From: Absidia repens
Taxonomy: Eukaryota; Mucoromycota; Mucoromycetes; Mucorales; Cunninghamellaceae
Reading direction: 5' to 3'
Assembly: GCA_002105175.1 (NCBI GenBank)
Contig: MCGE01000003.1
Coordinates: 1,426,001-1,490,000 of the forward strand
Length of the DNA stretch: 64,000 nt
Below the pieces are notes generated by a model. It was not told the origin of the DNA. It ran no database searches and saw only the letters and a list, made by a program, of their open reading frames with translations. Of this stretch, positions 36,307 to 46,989 are shown piece by piece; the stretch's first letter is position 1, and the number at the start of each line of letters is the position of its first letter. The position numbers were made by a program, and so were the translations under genes.

Positions 36307-37271
36307 ATGTTTGGCTTGAGCTCTCCTACTTCTCCTACTTCTCCTCATCCAACACCAAATACAGCGGTGCCTTGGTATTCAGATTTGAAGAAAAGTTATA
36401 ATAGAAATTTTTTATACAGTGATGAACCTGGTAAGTGCTATAAGACAAATGAACTAGAAGAAGTATTGTTTTTCCAACAACTGTTTATCTTTATAGTATT
36501 CCTTTCCATGTCCAATATCAAACGATCTGGTGATATTTCTATGCACTGTATTCAATTCCAATCCTTTGTTGAAGAAGATGAAAGATTTCTTGTATTCCAC
36601 ATTGCACTCAACGACACCCTGATGGGCGATATCAAGTCTGATCCAAACGCTCGGCTATGCTGGTAAGAAATATAGGAATCAACTCTCTTGGCGTGTGTGC
36701 GTGTGTGTATATAACATATATGTAACACAGAAATATTAACAACTGTTTTAAACTATTCCTTCTGCTATGATTTCAGGACCATGCCAAAATCCAAGGAATA
36801 TTTCAAACTGCGTGGAAAATTTTATATTGCGTCTTCACCTCTTCAAGTCACTCGATTCCCTCCACCAAAACCATCTGATAGTAAACTCTCAGCAGTAGAA
36901 TTTTGGGAGAATGAAAGGCAAAAGCAATGGAAATCCTTGCCCAAAAATGTCCGTGCGACTTATACATGGCCCTCGCGTGGTGATTATCCTCGTGCAGACA
37001 ATGCTTCTTTCGCCTGTCAATCATTGGATAGTTATAGCGGCGATGATGGAAGTAAGCTCAAAGTGGTCCATGATATTGCTATGGATAATTACTGTCTCTT
37101 GGTCTACAAGGTTACTGAAATGGAATATTTTGATTACAACTCCTTTCCACCTAGGCGAAATGTAAGCATTAAAAAAAAAAAGTAGAATCATGTAATTTAC
37201 ATTTTCTATTATAGGTATTTACCTTCTCTGTCAAAGAAAACAAATGGTCTACTCAAGAACTCAATCCTTAG
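36307..37271 (+). CDS. Pyridoxamine 5'-phosphate oxidase-like FMN protein (Alr4036 type)
   Basis: Four exons (36307-36430, 36497-36662, 36777-37161, 37215-37271) give 243 aa. The split-barrel flavoprotein pattern is visible: an N-terminal WYSDLKKSYNRN helix, FVVFHI-like strand (RFLVFHIALNDTLMGDIK), LCWTMPKSKEYFKLRGKFYI, then WENERQKQWKSLP and the C-terminal LLVYKVTEMEYFDY strand. This matches the fungal/cyanobacterial Alr4036-type PPOX family, which binds FMN; the physiological substrate is unknown, so vitamin B6 metabolism should not be assumed. No targeting sequence is evident. It lies head-to-head with SIN3 and 382 bp upstream of the kinesin gene in the same direction. Confidence 0.85.
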
Positions 37272-37653
37272 TTTACATATCCTCTTTTCCCCCCCCCATC
37301 TCATCCCTCCCTTCCCTTCTTTATTGTACTTTTTATTTATTCATTATTGGTATTAGTTTCTAGCAGTTGTTTTTGTTGATATATATTTTTATTTTATATT
37401 ATATCTTTTATTAAAAACTAGACGGGTATGCTTTGCGGATCATGGCTCCCGGCGTCCCCTGATTATTCACACTCCGTTGTCTGTGTGTTCTGTGGCACAA
37501 ATATCTCAAATCATTTTAGTTGTTTTTTTTTGTCTCTTCCCACTTTTTTATTCTATTTTTTTTTTTTCCCTCTCTTTATCTTTTTTATTTTATTTTATTC
37601 CATATATTCTCTATATTATACCACCACTTCTTTTTAATAACAGTTGCTGATAA
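37272..37653. other. Intergenic between PPOX-like and kinesin genes
   Basis: T-rich 382 bp. It must serve as terminator of the PPOX-like gene and promoter of the kinesin gene. No gene seen. Confidence 0.4.
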
Positions 37654-40600
37654 ATGACTTCAACAGCCGTAAGGTAAGTCCTTCCGAAGAAAAAACGTAG
37701 GGAATAAATTTTACTGACTATGAAATAATGTAACTGATTCTTTTACGATTCATGTTCGTTAGGGTGGGCCTTCGTGTTAGACCATTGACACAAAAAGAGC
37801 AGCTCAGTAATTGTACCGAATGTGTATCCTTTATTCCAAACGAACCTCAAATATTAATTGGTACCGACAAATCCTTCACTTTTGACTATGTATACGACTC
37901 CAACACTCCACAGGCACAAGTTTATACCACCGCTGCAAACCCTTTGATGGACAAATTTCTTGAAGGGTAATTGGCTGATTTTGATTATTATTCTATTATA
38001 CTGACTCTTTTTTCGAATAGATTTAATGCAACCATTTTAGCCTATGGTCAAACTGGATCAGGGTAAATTGTCTATGTATTTTCTAATCATTGTTGCACAT
38101 ATATTTACACCTATTACTATTATCATTTTTAGAAAAACATACTCTATGGGGACAAGCTTAGAAAACAGTGCCAATGCTGAACAAGAAGGTAATGTCAGAA
38201 ATACATATACAAAGCAACAAAAAATTGACAACAGACAATGAACATAATACCCGTTCCAACTTAAACCATATGCACTGAACTTTATTTCCGCTGTCCATCT
38301 AATAGGTATTGTACCACGGTGTATTGTCCAGTTATATCAAAGCTTACAAGAACGAATGGAATCGACTCCTGGCTTTGATTATCAAGTCTATGTCTCCTTC
38401 CTGGAATTATACAACGAAGAACTCATCGATCTGCTGAATCCTTACAATACCCAAAAGCGAAAAGGTGGGACTATTACCGGTACTACTCCTGCTGAAGTGA
38501 CCATTCGGGAAGACGTAGCTGGCAATATCTATTGGAGTGGTGTCAAAGAAGAACTATGTTCAAGCCCGGAAGAACTACTAGGGTAAGTCTCAATTTTGTC
38601 ATGCACTGCACTTTATTCGGTCTTTAGTCTATTTTTGTACTAACTTTTTTTTTTAGTTTCCTAGCCAAAGGTTCTTTATGTCGTACAACTGGCTCCACTG
38701 ACATGAACACTGTCTCTTCAAGATCTCATGCTGTCTTTTCGGTGATTCTCAAACAAACCCGACCCGACTTGGAAGATACCGATACCCTTACTAGTAAATT
38801 CCATTTTGTTGATCTTGCTGGGTCTGAAAGGGTAATGATAATGATCAAAATTAGAAAAATGAAGCTTTGCATCATGCTTTTCTCACATGATTTTTTTTTT
38901 TTTTTTGCATGCTATAGTTGAAGCGTACAAATGCTCAAGGTGATCGTGCTAAGGAAGGCATTGCTATCAACTCTGGTTTATTGGCTCTTGGTAACGTGAT
39001 TTCGGCGCTAGGAGATGAACATCGCCGCGGCTCGCATGTGCCTTATCGTGACAGCAAACTCACCAGATTGTTACAAGATTCCCTGGGCGGCAACAGTCAA
39101 ACTCTCATGCTTGCGTGTGTGTCACCCGCTGATACCAATTTTATGGAAACTCTCAACACTCTCAAATATGCCAATCGTGCTCGAAATATCAAGAATCGCG
39201 TGGTGATCAATCAAGATTTTGCTGGAAGCTCTATAGAAGTCAATCAACTCCGCGCTCAGTTGGCCCGCCTACGAATGGAGAATGCCAGTTTACGTGCCGA
39301 AGGTGCTGGATCAGGTGGCGGCAACTCAAGTAACAACGGTGCCTCCTCTTACATGGCAATGGATGAAAACCGCGCTTTGAGAAATGAAGTGACTAGGCTC
39401 CGGGATCGCATTCAAGACCTCTCTACAAATTTGATTCAAGTGACCAGCGAACGGGATACAATGGTGATGGAACGTGAACTTGGGGAATTTTTGAAGTATG
39501 AAGAACAAGTGGACGGACAAACATCATCACTACGACCTAGCGGTGATCTGGCAAACAGTCAACATCTACCAGAATTACAACACAGCCAATCTATTTTGGA
39601 ACCAATGTCTACCGATGTGCGAGTCCAATCTCATCCAATGGTGATGCAATACCAAAAAACCATCCAGGATTTGAACAACGAATTGGCGGACACCAAGGAT
39701 CGTCTTGTCTTTTTGGAAAATACCAAACCACCCCCACCTTCCTCTATGGCCTATCAATCTTCTCAGCTCTCTATGTCGTCATCAACTCTCTCCTTCTCAC
39801 AATCATCTCACACAGGCCCCCGTCCACACAAAGCCAACCGACGACGTCGTAGACCTCTCATGTCATCATCAAGCAGCACTACTACTTCTGGTCGCCGGGG
39901 ATCAAGGTCTCGTCGTCCTCATGTATCTCATTCCGGCAGAACGCAATACCTCCCTTACACCGAAGAACTCGATGATGAAGATGACTCACACTCTAACCAA
40001 CAAAACGAGCTTATCCGAACTGGTGTCAAGGATAGCATAGCCAAAGCTAGGGATGAAATTCAAAAGGGAATGAAAGTACTGGAACTTATCAAGGTAAGTT
40101 TAAAAGATACCAATATTGCTGTTGGCTGTTCTTTTGTTTTGACTAATATCTTTTCCTCTTTTTCTAGCCTCTTGAAGATACTGCCGAAGAATGGGAAAAC
40201 GAACTCAAGGTAAAACCCTGAAAAACTCCAATTTTATCAGATAGGGATTTCTCACTTTTGTGTGATTCATTTTATTTTAGGCATTTGAAGAAGCTGAAGC
40301 GAGGTTATATGGTGACAAGGATATGCACCACATGGCATCTGATGAAGGCAACTTTACATCGTCTCCATCTCCAGATGGTCAGCGCAGTGAAAATAGTTTT
40401 TATGATGAAATTGAAGCTTTGGTAAGTGATCATTTTATTTCTCGCCATGAGAAAGAGTTCTTTTCTTATCTCACTTTTATTTTCTTATTTTAAACTGTAG
40501 GCTGTACCTAATTGGGAAGATGACCACAAAACAGCAAATGGGTTCTCGAATGACAACACATCCATCTCTTCATCTCAGGACGATAACGGTGCAACGTCTC

Positions 40601-43485
40601 CCAACCATGCGAAAGGCTCGGAAAACATCACACAACGAGATAAGCACAATCCTCAGCTGGTGCGTATGCTTCATCAAATCCAATCTGATATCCGCGTTAA
40701 AGAAGAATTGGTCTCACATCTTGAAAAGTCTGAAACGGAATATGCGTTTATGCGACGAAAGTTTGATGACAAAATTGGTGATCTGGAAGCAAAACTGGCT
40801 AGTCTACAACGTGAAAAAAACGAAACTCTGACCCGAACCAAATCTGGATTCGCATCAGCGAACAATAGCAACAAACCTGATGGTGCCCATGTACGTGAAA
40901 AACAGCAATTGATCGAAATCCGACACGCCTATGAAAACAAGATGAAGTCGCTGTTATCCGAAATACAAGATCTGCGACACAAGTATTCTCAGACAACAAT
41001 GACAATGCAATCGACTCGAAACCAAAACGACACCCTTCTACGATCCCTTCGAATGAATGTGGAAACGCTTAAAATGGAAAAAAAGCGTATGATCAAGCGC
41101 ATGAAGCAGGAAGCCGAACGCGTTCGGGAACAAATGACACTCCAGGATCGAAAAATCCACCAACTCCAACGAGCAAATGCGGAAGCGAATCAAGCACGAC
41201 GCCGATTAGAACGGGAACATGAAGCACAAAAACTCACCTTGAAACGGCGAAACGAAGAGACACTCATGAACAACAACCAGCTCAAGCAACTGACCAACAT
41301 ACTCAAGAAGGCTGTCCGTGAAGGTGGTGTCCTCGATGAACGTTTACTCGCCAAGGTCTCGAAAACGATGGGTGGCAGTTTTGCCATTATGGCTCGTGGT
41401 GGTGGCTTGTCAATCCGTACCTCCTCCTCCTCGGTTACTTCCGGTCGTCGTCGTACCAAGAACCCTATTCCTGTCCATCTCCGTGCAACTCGAAAGAAAC
41501 AATTATTGGATCGGGCACTTTATCAACTGATTCAAGGAAAGCAAGCAATTGTGGAAATGGAACAGCTGCTATTTAAGAGGGAACGTCTAGCTACTGAAAA
41601 ATTGGAACTGGCTGAGGAACGAAAACAAATTTATCTGGCCGAAAAACAAAATGCGGAATATACTGGTGAACCGATGGACAATATGGGCGTGGAATTCATG
41701 GATGAACGTATTGACATGATCTCGGCAGAAATCTCGTACCTTTCGGCCCGTATTCGTGCTTTACAATCTGAAGCCGCTGGTGAAATGATGGACGACAATA
41801 CTACTCCTACATCTACGACGGAAGTGCCAGCCAAGCACCAGCCTGAAAAGCGTGTGACGTTTGCTGACGAAATCATCAGCGACTCTGCGGCGGCCTCTTT
41901 TGCAGCTCCTCATGACGAATGGATGGACATGGATGCGATGGAAGAACAATTCAACGTACCTTCGACAGCTGCCCCTGAACTAGCCTATGATATGTCTATC
42001 AAGATTCTCAAGTCACTGGAAGTGGACGAATGTCGACGCATTGCCGAAGGACTGATGGATGATATTGTCAATGTACGAACAAGTGAATGCAACCGACAGG
42101 TGACGATGCAAAATTTGGAACGAACGGTGCATGATTTACGGCGGACACTGATTGTGATGAAACGGGCAGCAATTGCAACTACTGTGGACAATGAACGACG
42201 TATTCGAAAACTAGAAGGTGGCCGTTGTAGTAGCGACGATGAAAAGGATAGCGCCATTGACGTCAAAATTGAGGAATATATCAACAACGGCAATACCATA
42301 TTTGACAAAATATACGAAGATGGCTTGCGTGGTATGATTACAACTCCTGAGCCTGGCTCAACCGATTATTATCCTCGAAGTACAAGTGCCAACGGATCAC
42401 CAAATGGCTCATATACTGGTAGTGGTGATGGTGGTGGTGGCGATGGCGGTGTGGATGAGGCAGCGACTCTTTTATCTCCACTGATGTCACCGGCGTCAAC
42501 TACAGGTTCAACGACTAATTCTTCCCAGGGACCCACACGACCCGAACTTCTCAGCAATGCCAGCACCATAACGACCAACAAACCTCCTATTGCGCTCACG
42601 GAAATGGCCAAGCATATCAACCGGGATACGACACCCTCGCCTGATCGCTTTTTCAATATGATACAAAAACGAATGTCCTGGCAGCAACAGCAGCAACAAC
42701 GATCTGAATCACCAATGGCTATTTCTATGATTAATCCTGCCGAATTCGCACGCTATAGCACCACGGACCGCGAATCATCAACATCGTCTCTTAGAAGCAG
42801 TCATTTCCGACGCTCCTCCATGCAATCCGATCAATCATCCTCTCAGCCTGACTCGTCCAATTCTTCCCAAGGCGGCAGCGCGCGACAAAGAGCATTCTCT
42901 TTACAACAGCCTCCAGTGACCACACGACGACGGGCTTCCCTGCGTGAATTATCAGTCATGGGAAATACGGCGCCGACACCGACGACGACGGTTTCAACAG
43001 CCCTTCCTCCACCAAGACATGTAAATACTAATCAACCCGACCCAATCTCGCCCGCTTACCACCAGCAACAACTTCTTCAACAATCGTCATCATTCTACCA
43101 ACAACAACAACAACCGTCTCACTATTATCACAACAAGGATCTCCCGGTTTCACCTCGTGTCTCTGCCTCAGTAGCACATCAACATCATCATCAGCAACAG
43201 CAACATCGCGTGCCAACACTTCGACGACCATCCTCCGTAGCCACATTTGCACCACACTCGACTACAATGAGCTCCATGGGACATGCGATGGAACGTGGCT
43301 CCTCTGCGGGTGGCAGTGGCGGTAGCAACAATGTCTTTGATCGCTTGTCTCAAACGCCCACCAGGGCATCCAGCGCAAAAATGCAATTCCGACATAGTAT
43401 CAGCAGCATCGACGATCTACAGCATCAACAGTGGGACACTACGCAGCGCGCCTCAAGTGTGATGAGTGGTACCTTTTACAACTAG
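37654..43485 (+). CDS. Kinesin-4-like motor protein with long coiled-coil and low-complexity tail
   Basis: Ten exons (37654-37673, 37763-37966, 38021-38062, 38133-38188, 38306-38582, 38657-38831, 38918-40093, 40168-40209, 40281-40421, 40501-43485) give 1705 aa. The motor is N-terminal: [10 protein letters not shown]-loop GQTGSGKT (split by an intron), [13 protein letters not shown] (switch I), [14 protein letters not shown] (switch II) and [20 protein letters not shown]. The sequence pattern is closest to KIF4/KIF21-type kinesin-4 proteins, which act on microtubule dynamics or chromosomes. Several coiled-coil stretches follow (exon 7 and about 40660-41650, with [20 protein letters not shown]). 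The last about 500 residues are Ser/Gln/Pro-rich and likely disordered. Subfamily assignment is by motor pattern only. Confidence 0.92.
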
Positions 43486-44079
43486 GACGTCCGCTACGAC
43501 AGAATGATGTGTGTGTGTGTGTGTGTATAGTGATTTATGAATATACTTTTCTTCTTCTTGATGGCGTGGATTGTCTTTAGGTTGGTGATACCCACTTTTT
43601 TTATATACATACACACCACTGGTTTAATTATTCTTTATTACCTTCATCATGCCCCCCTTCCACATCTGACTTTTTATATATATACATATTTTTTTTGTGG
43701 TGATAGACTATGTATTTGTTTGTTTATTTTTTTTTTCTTTTCTTTTTTTTTTTTTGGTCTTCAATAAAAAAAATATATATCGTCCAATAGAAAAAATGTT
43801 TTTATATTTATGAATATCATAAACACAGGCGTGGCAGGAAATGGATAATTTTTGTATTCAAGATATCATGTGAACAATGTAGAACCGGGTCTCAGTTATC
43901 TTGAGGATTTATATTTTGGTAGTGGTATGGGTGTGTATGTGTCTATATATATATATGTGTGTGTGTGTGTGGTGTGTGTATTTTGCTTTGACTATAGCTA
44001 AATACTATGGGTTAGTTATCATTTGCACTGCAGAAAAACAATCGTCATAGAAAAGAACAAAGAAAGAAAGAAAATAATA
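43486..44079. other. Intergenic, 3' flank of the kinesin gene
   Basis: Contains (TG)n runs near 43510 and 43955, T-runs, and AATAAA at about 43764, a likely kinesin poly(A) signal. No gene seen. Confidence 0.45.
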
Positions 44080-44833
44080 AGCTGGTTCTATGCAGAATAT
44101 TCAGTCTATTGTATTTTCTGTTGGTGGTCCCGTTTAGATTGATTGATATAAATGGTAGAACGAGAATACAGCTACATTTTATATATAGTGACCGAGAAGT
44201 GTCAATCAGTACCTAGGCGTAGGTAAGCTAGAAAGTAATATAAATTACTCTATTGAAGACTACACGTACAACACGACCTAAATTCATTTATATGATGGGC
44301 TGAGCATAGATATAGCTATTTGATAGTAAGTAATCTAAAACTTTCAACCAGTTTCCGGAAGGGAAGGGGGAGGGAGAAGTAGTTATATTAGGTGAATCAG
44401 AGAGAAAGTCTTTGGTATCACACTCAAAATTGCTATAATAGCGACATTGTTTATCATACGGTGATTCAGAGCACGGGTAATAAGAAGACATATTTTATTA
44501 ATGCATATGGAAGATATTAAAACTAAAGGCGAGAGGTCATTGTAACAGGGGATCAATCAATGGAAGGATCTAAGGGGAAAACATGAGGGAGCCTAATGGG
44601 GATCTGGAGAATGGTCAACACTAATCTAAACCGGCACAATGATAAAAAGGAATCTCTTACGCAGGGCATGAAACAGACTATTGCGACATTTTTAATTGAG
44701 AGAGGTAAAAAAGAGGCATATTTTATTTAGATACATATACAAAATATGTACCAACTAACACTATACTAAGCTAATGAAGGCTCCAAAAAGCCAACTAATG
44801 GGGGGCGCAAAATCCTAGATCCAAAATGAAAGG

Positions 44834-44838
44834 GTTTC
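44834..44838 (+). repeat. Target-site duplication GTTTC, left copy
   Basis: GTTTC directly precedes the left LTR and recurs at 50226-50230 directly after the right LTR. Other repeat copies have a single GGGTTTCCCC or GGATTTCCCC at this point, confirming a 5-bp duplication on insertion. Confidence 0.9.
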
Positions 44839-45121
44839 TGATATAGAGTGAAGATTTGTTGTGTAAAAAGAACCTAATTTATTAAAAGTGGGTATTTAGC
44901 ACCCACATCATATTTACATAAAAGAGAAATGAAGGGCGAATAAAATAACACTTACCGACTATGGCCGGTTCAATAAAGTATGTTAAAAAGTAGAGTGGTT
45001 TGAGATAAAAAAATAAGAGGAAGAAGAGAAAGAATGGAAGGTGTAAAAAATATAAACTAAAAAGGGGTAAAAAAAACTAAACCCGAAATGTCAAAATCAT
45101 AAATAAAGCTAAATCACATCA
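44839..45121 (-). repeat. Long terminal repeat (3' LTR of the element)
   Basis: 283 bp, TG...CA ends, identical by eye to 49943-50225. Contains a perfect 6-bp inverted repeat GTGGGT/ACCCAC around a 7-nt loop at 44888-44906. Confidence 0.92.
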
Positions 45122-45132
45122 GTCTCCCCAAC

Positions 45133-46989
45133 TTAATCAGAAGTTATCTGGTTAACCTCTTCATCGGGTTGTCGATATAACTTCAAGTTTTTGGCGTTGA
45201 CCTTATGTTTGAATTTTGTTCCATCTTCTTCCATCAACTCGTACGAGTTATGAAATCCTTTGATGATACGATAGATGATTGGGAAGTATTTGGGATCAAG
45301 TTTACTTTGTCCCCTACGCTTGGAATTGACCATTATAACTTTGTCGCCAGTCTTGAATAGAGGTTTTCCTTTTGCTTGCTTCGATTTTGCTTCTAATTCC
45401 ACAGCATTGGTTTCGAGTGTTTTCCTTAAGCCCCACAATCTGACCAATCTTTCATAGCCAATGACCTTGCCAATCTTAAACAGAACGTCCTCCATAGGGA
45501 AAACAGGGCTTTGTCCATATAATGCTTCGAATGGGGAAATTTTCAATCTAGAATGACATTTGATACGATAAGCATATAACGCAGCAGGTAATAGTAGGTC
45601 CCAATTTTCTTGTTGTTCTTGAGCGATTTTTTTGAGACTTCCAATGATGACACCATTAATTCTTTCGACCATTCCATTACATTCAGGATAATAGATAGAG
45701 GTGAGTTTGTGATTTGTTTTTATGATTTCCAAAAATTGCTTGACAGTATGATTTAAAAAATGTACCCCATTATCCGACAAGAGATGAGTGGGAGGGCCGA
45801 AATTACAAAACAATTCAGAATACATGAATCTAGCAGCAGTAATGGCATCGTTATCCTTAGTAGCGAGGGCAATTGGCCATCTGGAAAAGTTTTCCACCGC
45901 CAGGACGATGAATTTACTTCCTCTTGACGTGACAGGAAAGGGTCCAATAAAATCAATGCTGAATTGTTCGAAGAGTCTTGTACCAACCACATGGTGAGAG
46001 TAATGTGCTTCAATGCCACTTGAGAACATTTGGCAGTCGTGACATGATTGTAGAAAATGCTTGAGATCCTTATAGGCAGAAGGCCACCAATAATGAAGGT
46101 ATAAAATTGACCAAGAAGATTGCGATCCGAAGTGACCATGTCCATCGTGTATCATTTTTATGATACTTTGTCGTTCCGGAATGAAAGGGACAACCACTGA
46201 CCGTTCGCCGACACGTTTGTTTAATTTTCCATTGTGAATAAAGTAAAATCGAGCTTGTTGTTTAACTTTGGAATTGAAGCGTTGAGACCAGGGATGTTGT
46301 AAGAATTTGAAGATCAAGGCAAGTTCAGATTCGTAAAAAGCATCCATTAATAAAAGACCATGATACAGAAATTCGATGTCGTCTTGTCCATTTGATATGG
46401 GTTCATGCGTTGGAGGAAATCTTGACAGTGTGTCGGCTACCACATTCTGTTTACCAGGGAGATGTTTTACAATGAATGAGTATTCCAGGCAACAAAGGGT
46501 CCATCTTTGTAAACGTTGTGAGGCATCTTGCTTGACAAACAGATAGGTCACAGCTGAATTATCTGTGAAAAGGAAAAATTCCTTATCCAAGAGAAACTTG
46601 CGAAATTGCTTGAAAGCGTAGACAACGGCTAACAATTCTTTTTCCACGGTGGGATACTTGATTTCAGCAGCTTGCAATTTTCTTGATATAAAAGCGATCG
46701 GCACATATTCATTTTCATCTTTGTGACATAGGGCGGCACCTATACCGATGTCAGAAGCGTCCGTGAACAGATAAAAGGGCTTGTTTGGATCAGGGTAAAC
46801 CAGTAAACATTTCTGAGACAACAACGATTTCGCTTGTTGGAAACACTTTTCCATCTGTTCAGTCCAGGTAAAGTATGCGTCTTTTTTGAGAAGAAGAGTC
46901 AAAGGAGCCGTTTGATCCGCAAACGATTGTACATGTCGACGGTAAAATCCAATAATGCCTAAGAAGGCTCTGACATCCCTTTGGCACAA
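45133..46989 (-). CDS. pol: Retrotransposon pol, downstream part: RNase H and integrase
   Basis: A 618-codon open frame, best viewed as the 3' part of pol rather than a separate gene. It opens in the RT connection region (RDVRAFLGIIGFYRRHV), then RNase H (LFTDASDIGIGAALC, EKELLAVVYAFKQFRKFL, LFTDNSAVTYL) and the integrase: an HHCC-type zinc finger (HDGHGHFG...CHDCQMF), the catalytic core with Asp in SIDFIGPFPV, Asp in LLSDNGVHF and Glu in YYPECNGMVERING, and a C-terminal module (DKVIMVNSKRRGQSKLDPKYFP). It overlaps the upstream frame at 46959-46989 in another phase. All catalytic residues look intact, so the break upstream is the only visible defect. Confidence 0.9.
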   Translation of the reverse strand: MCQRDVRAFLGIIGFYRRHVQSFADQTAPLTLLLKKDAYFTWTEQMEKCFQQAKSLLSQKCLLVYPDPNKPFYLFTDASDIGIGAALCHKDENEYVPIAFISRKLQAAEIKYPTVEKELLAVVYAFKQFRKFLLDKEFFLFTDNSAVTYLFVKQDASQRLQRWTLCCLEYSFIVKHLPGKQNVVADTLSRFPPTHEPISNGQDDIEFLYHGLLLMDAFYESELALIFKFLQHPWSQRFNSKVKQQARFYFIHNGKLNKRVGERSVVVPFIPERQSIIKMIHDGHGHFGSQSSWSILYLHYWWPSAYKDLKHFLQSCHDCQMFSSGIEAHYSHHVVGTRLFEQFSIDFIGPFPVTSRGSKFIVLAVENFSRWPIALATKDNDAITAARFMYSELFCNFGPPTHLLSDNGVHFLNHTVKQFLEIIKTNHKLTSIYYPECNGMVERINGVIIGSLKKIAQEQQENWDLLLPAALYAYRIKCHSRLKISPFEALYGQSPVFPMEDVLFKIGKVIGYERLVRLWGLRKTLETNAVELEAKSKQAKGKPLFKTGDKVIMVNSKRRGQSKLDPKYFPIIYRIIKGFHNSYELMEEDGTKFKHKVNAKNLKLYRQPDEEVNQITSD

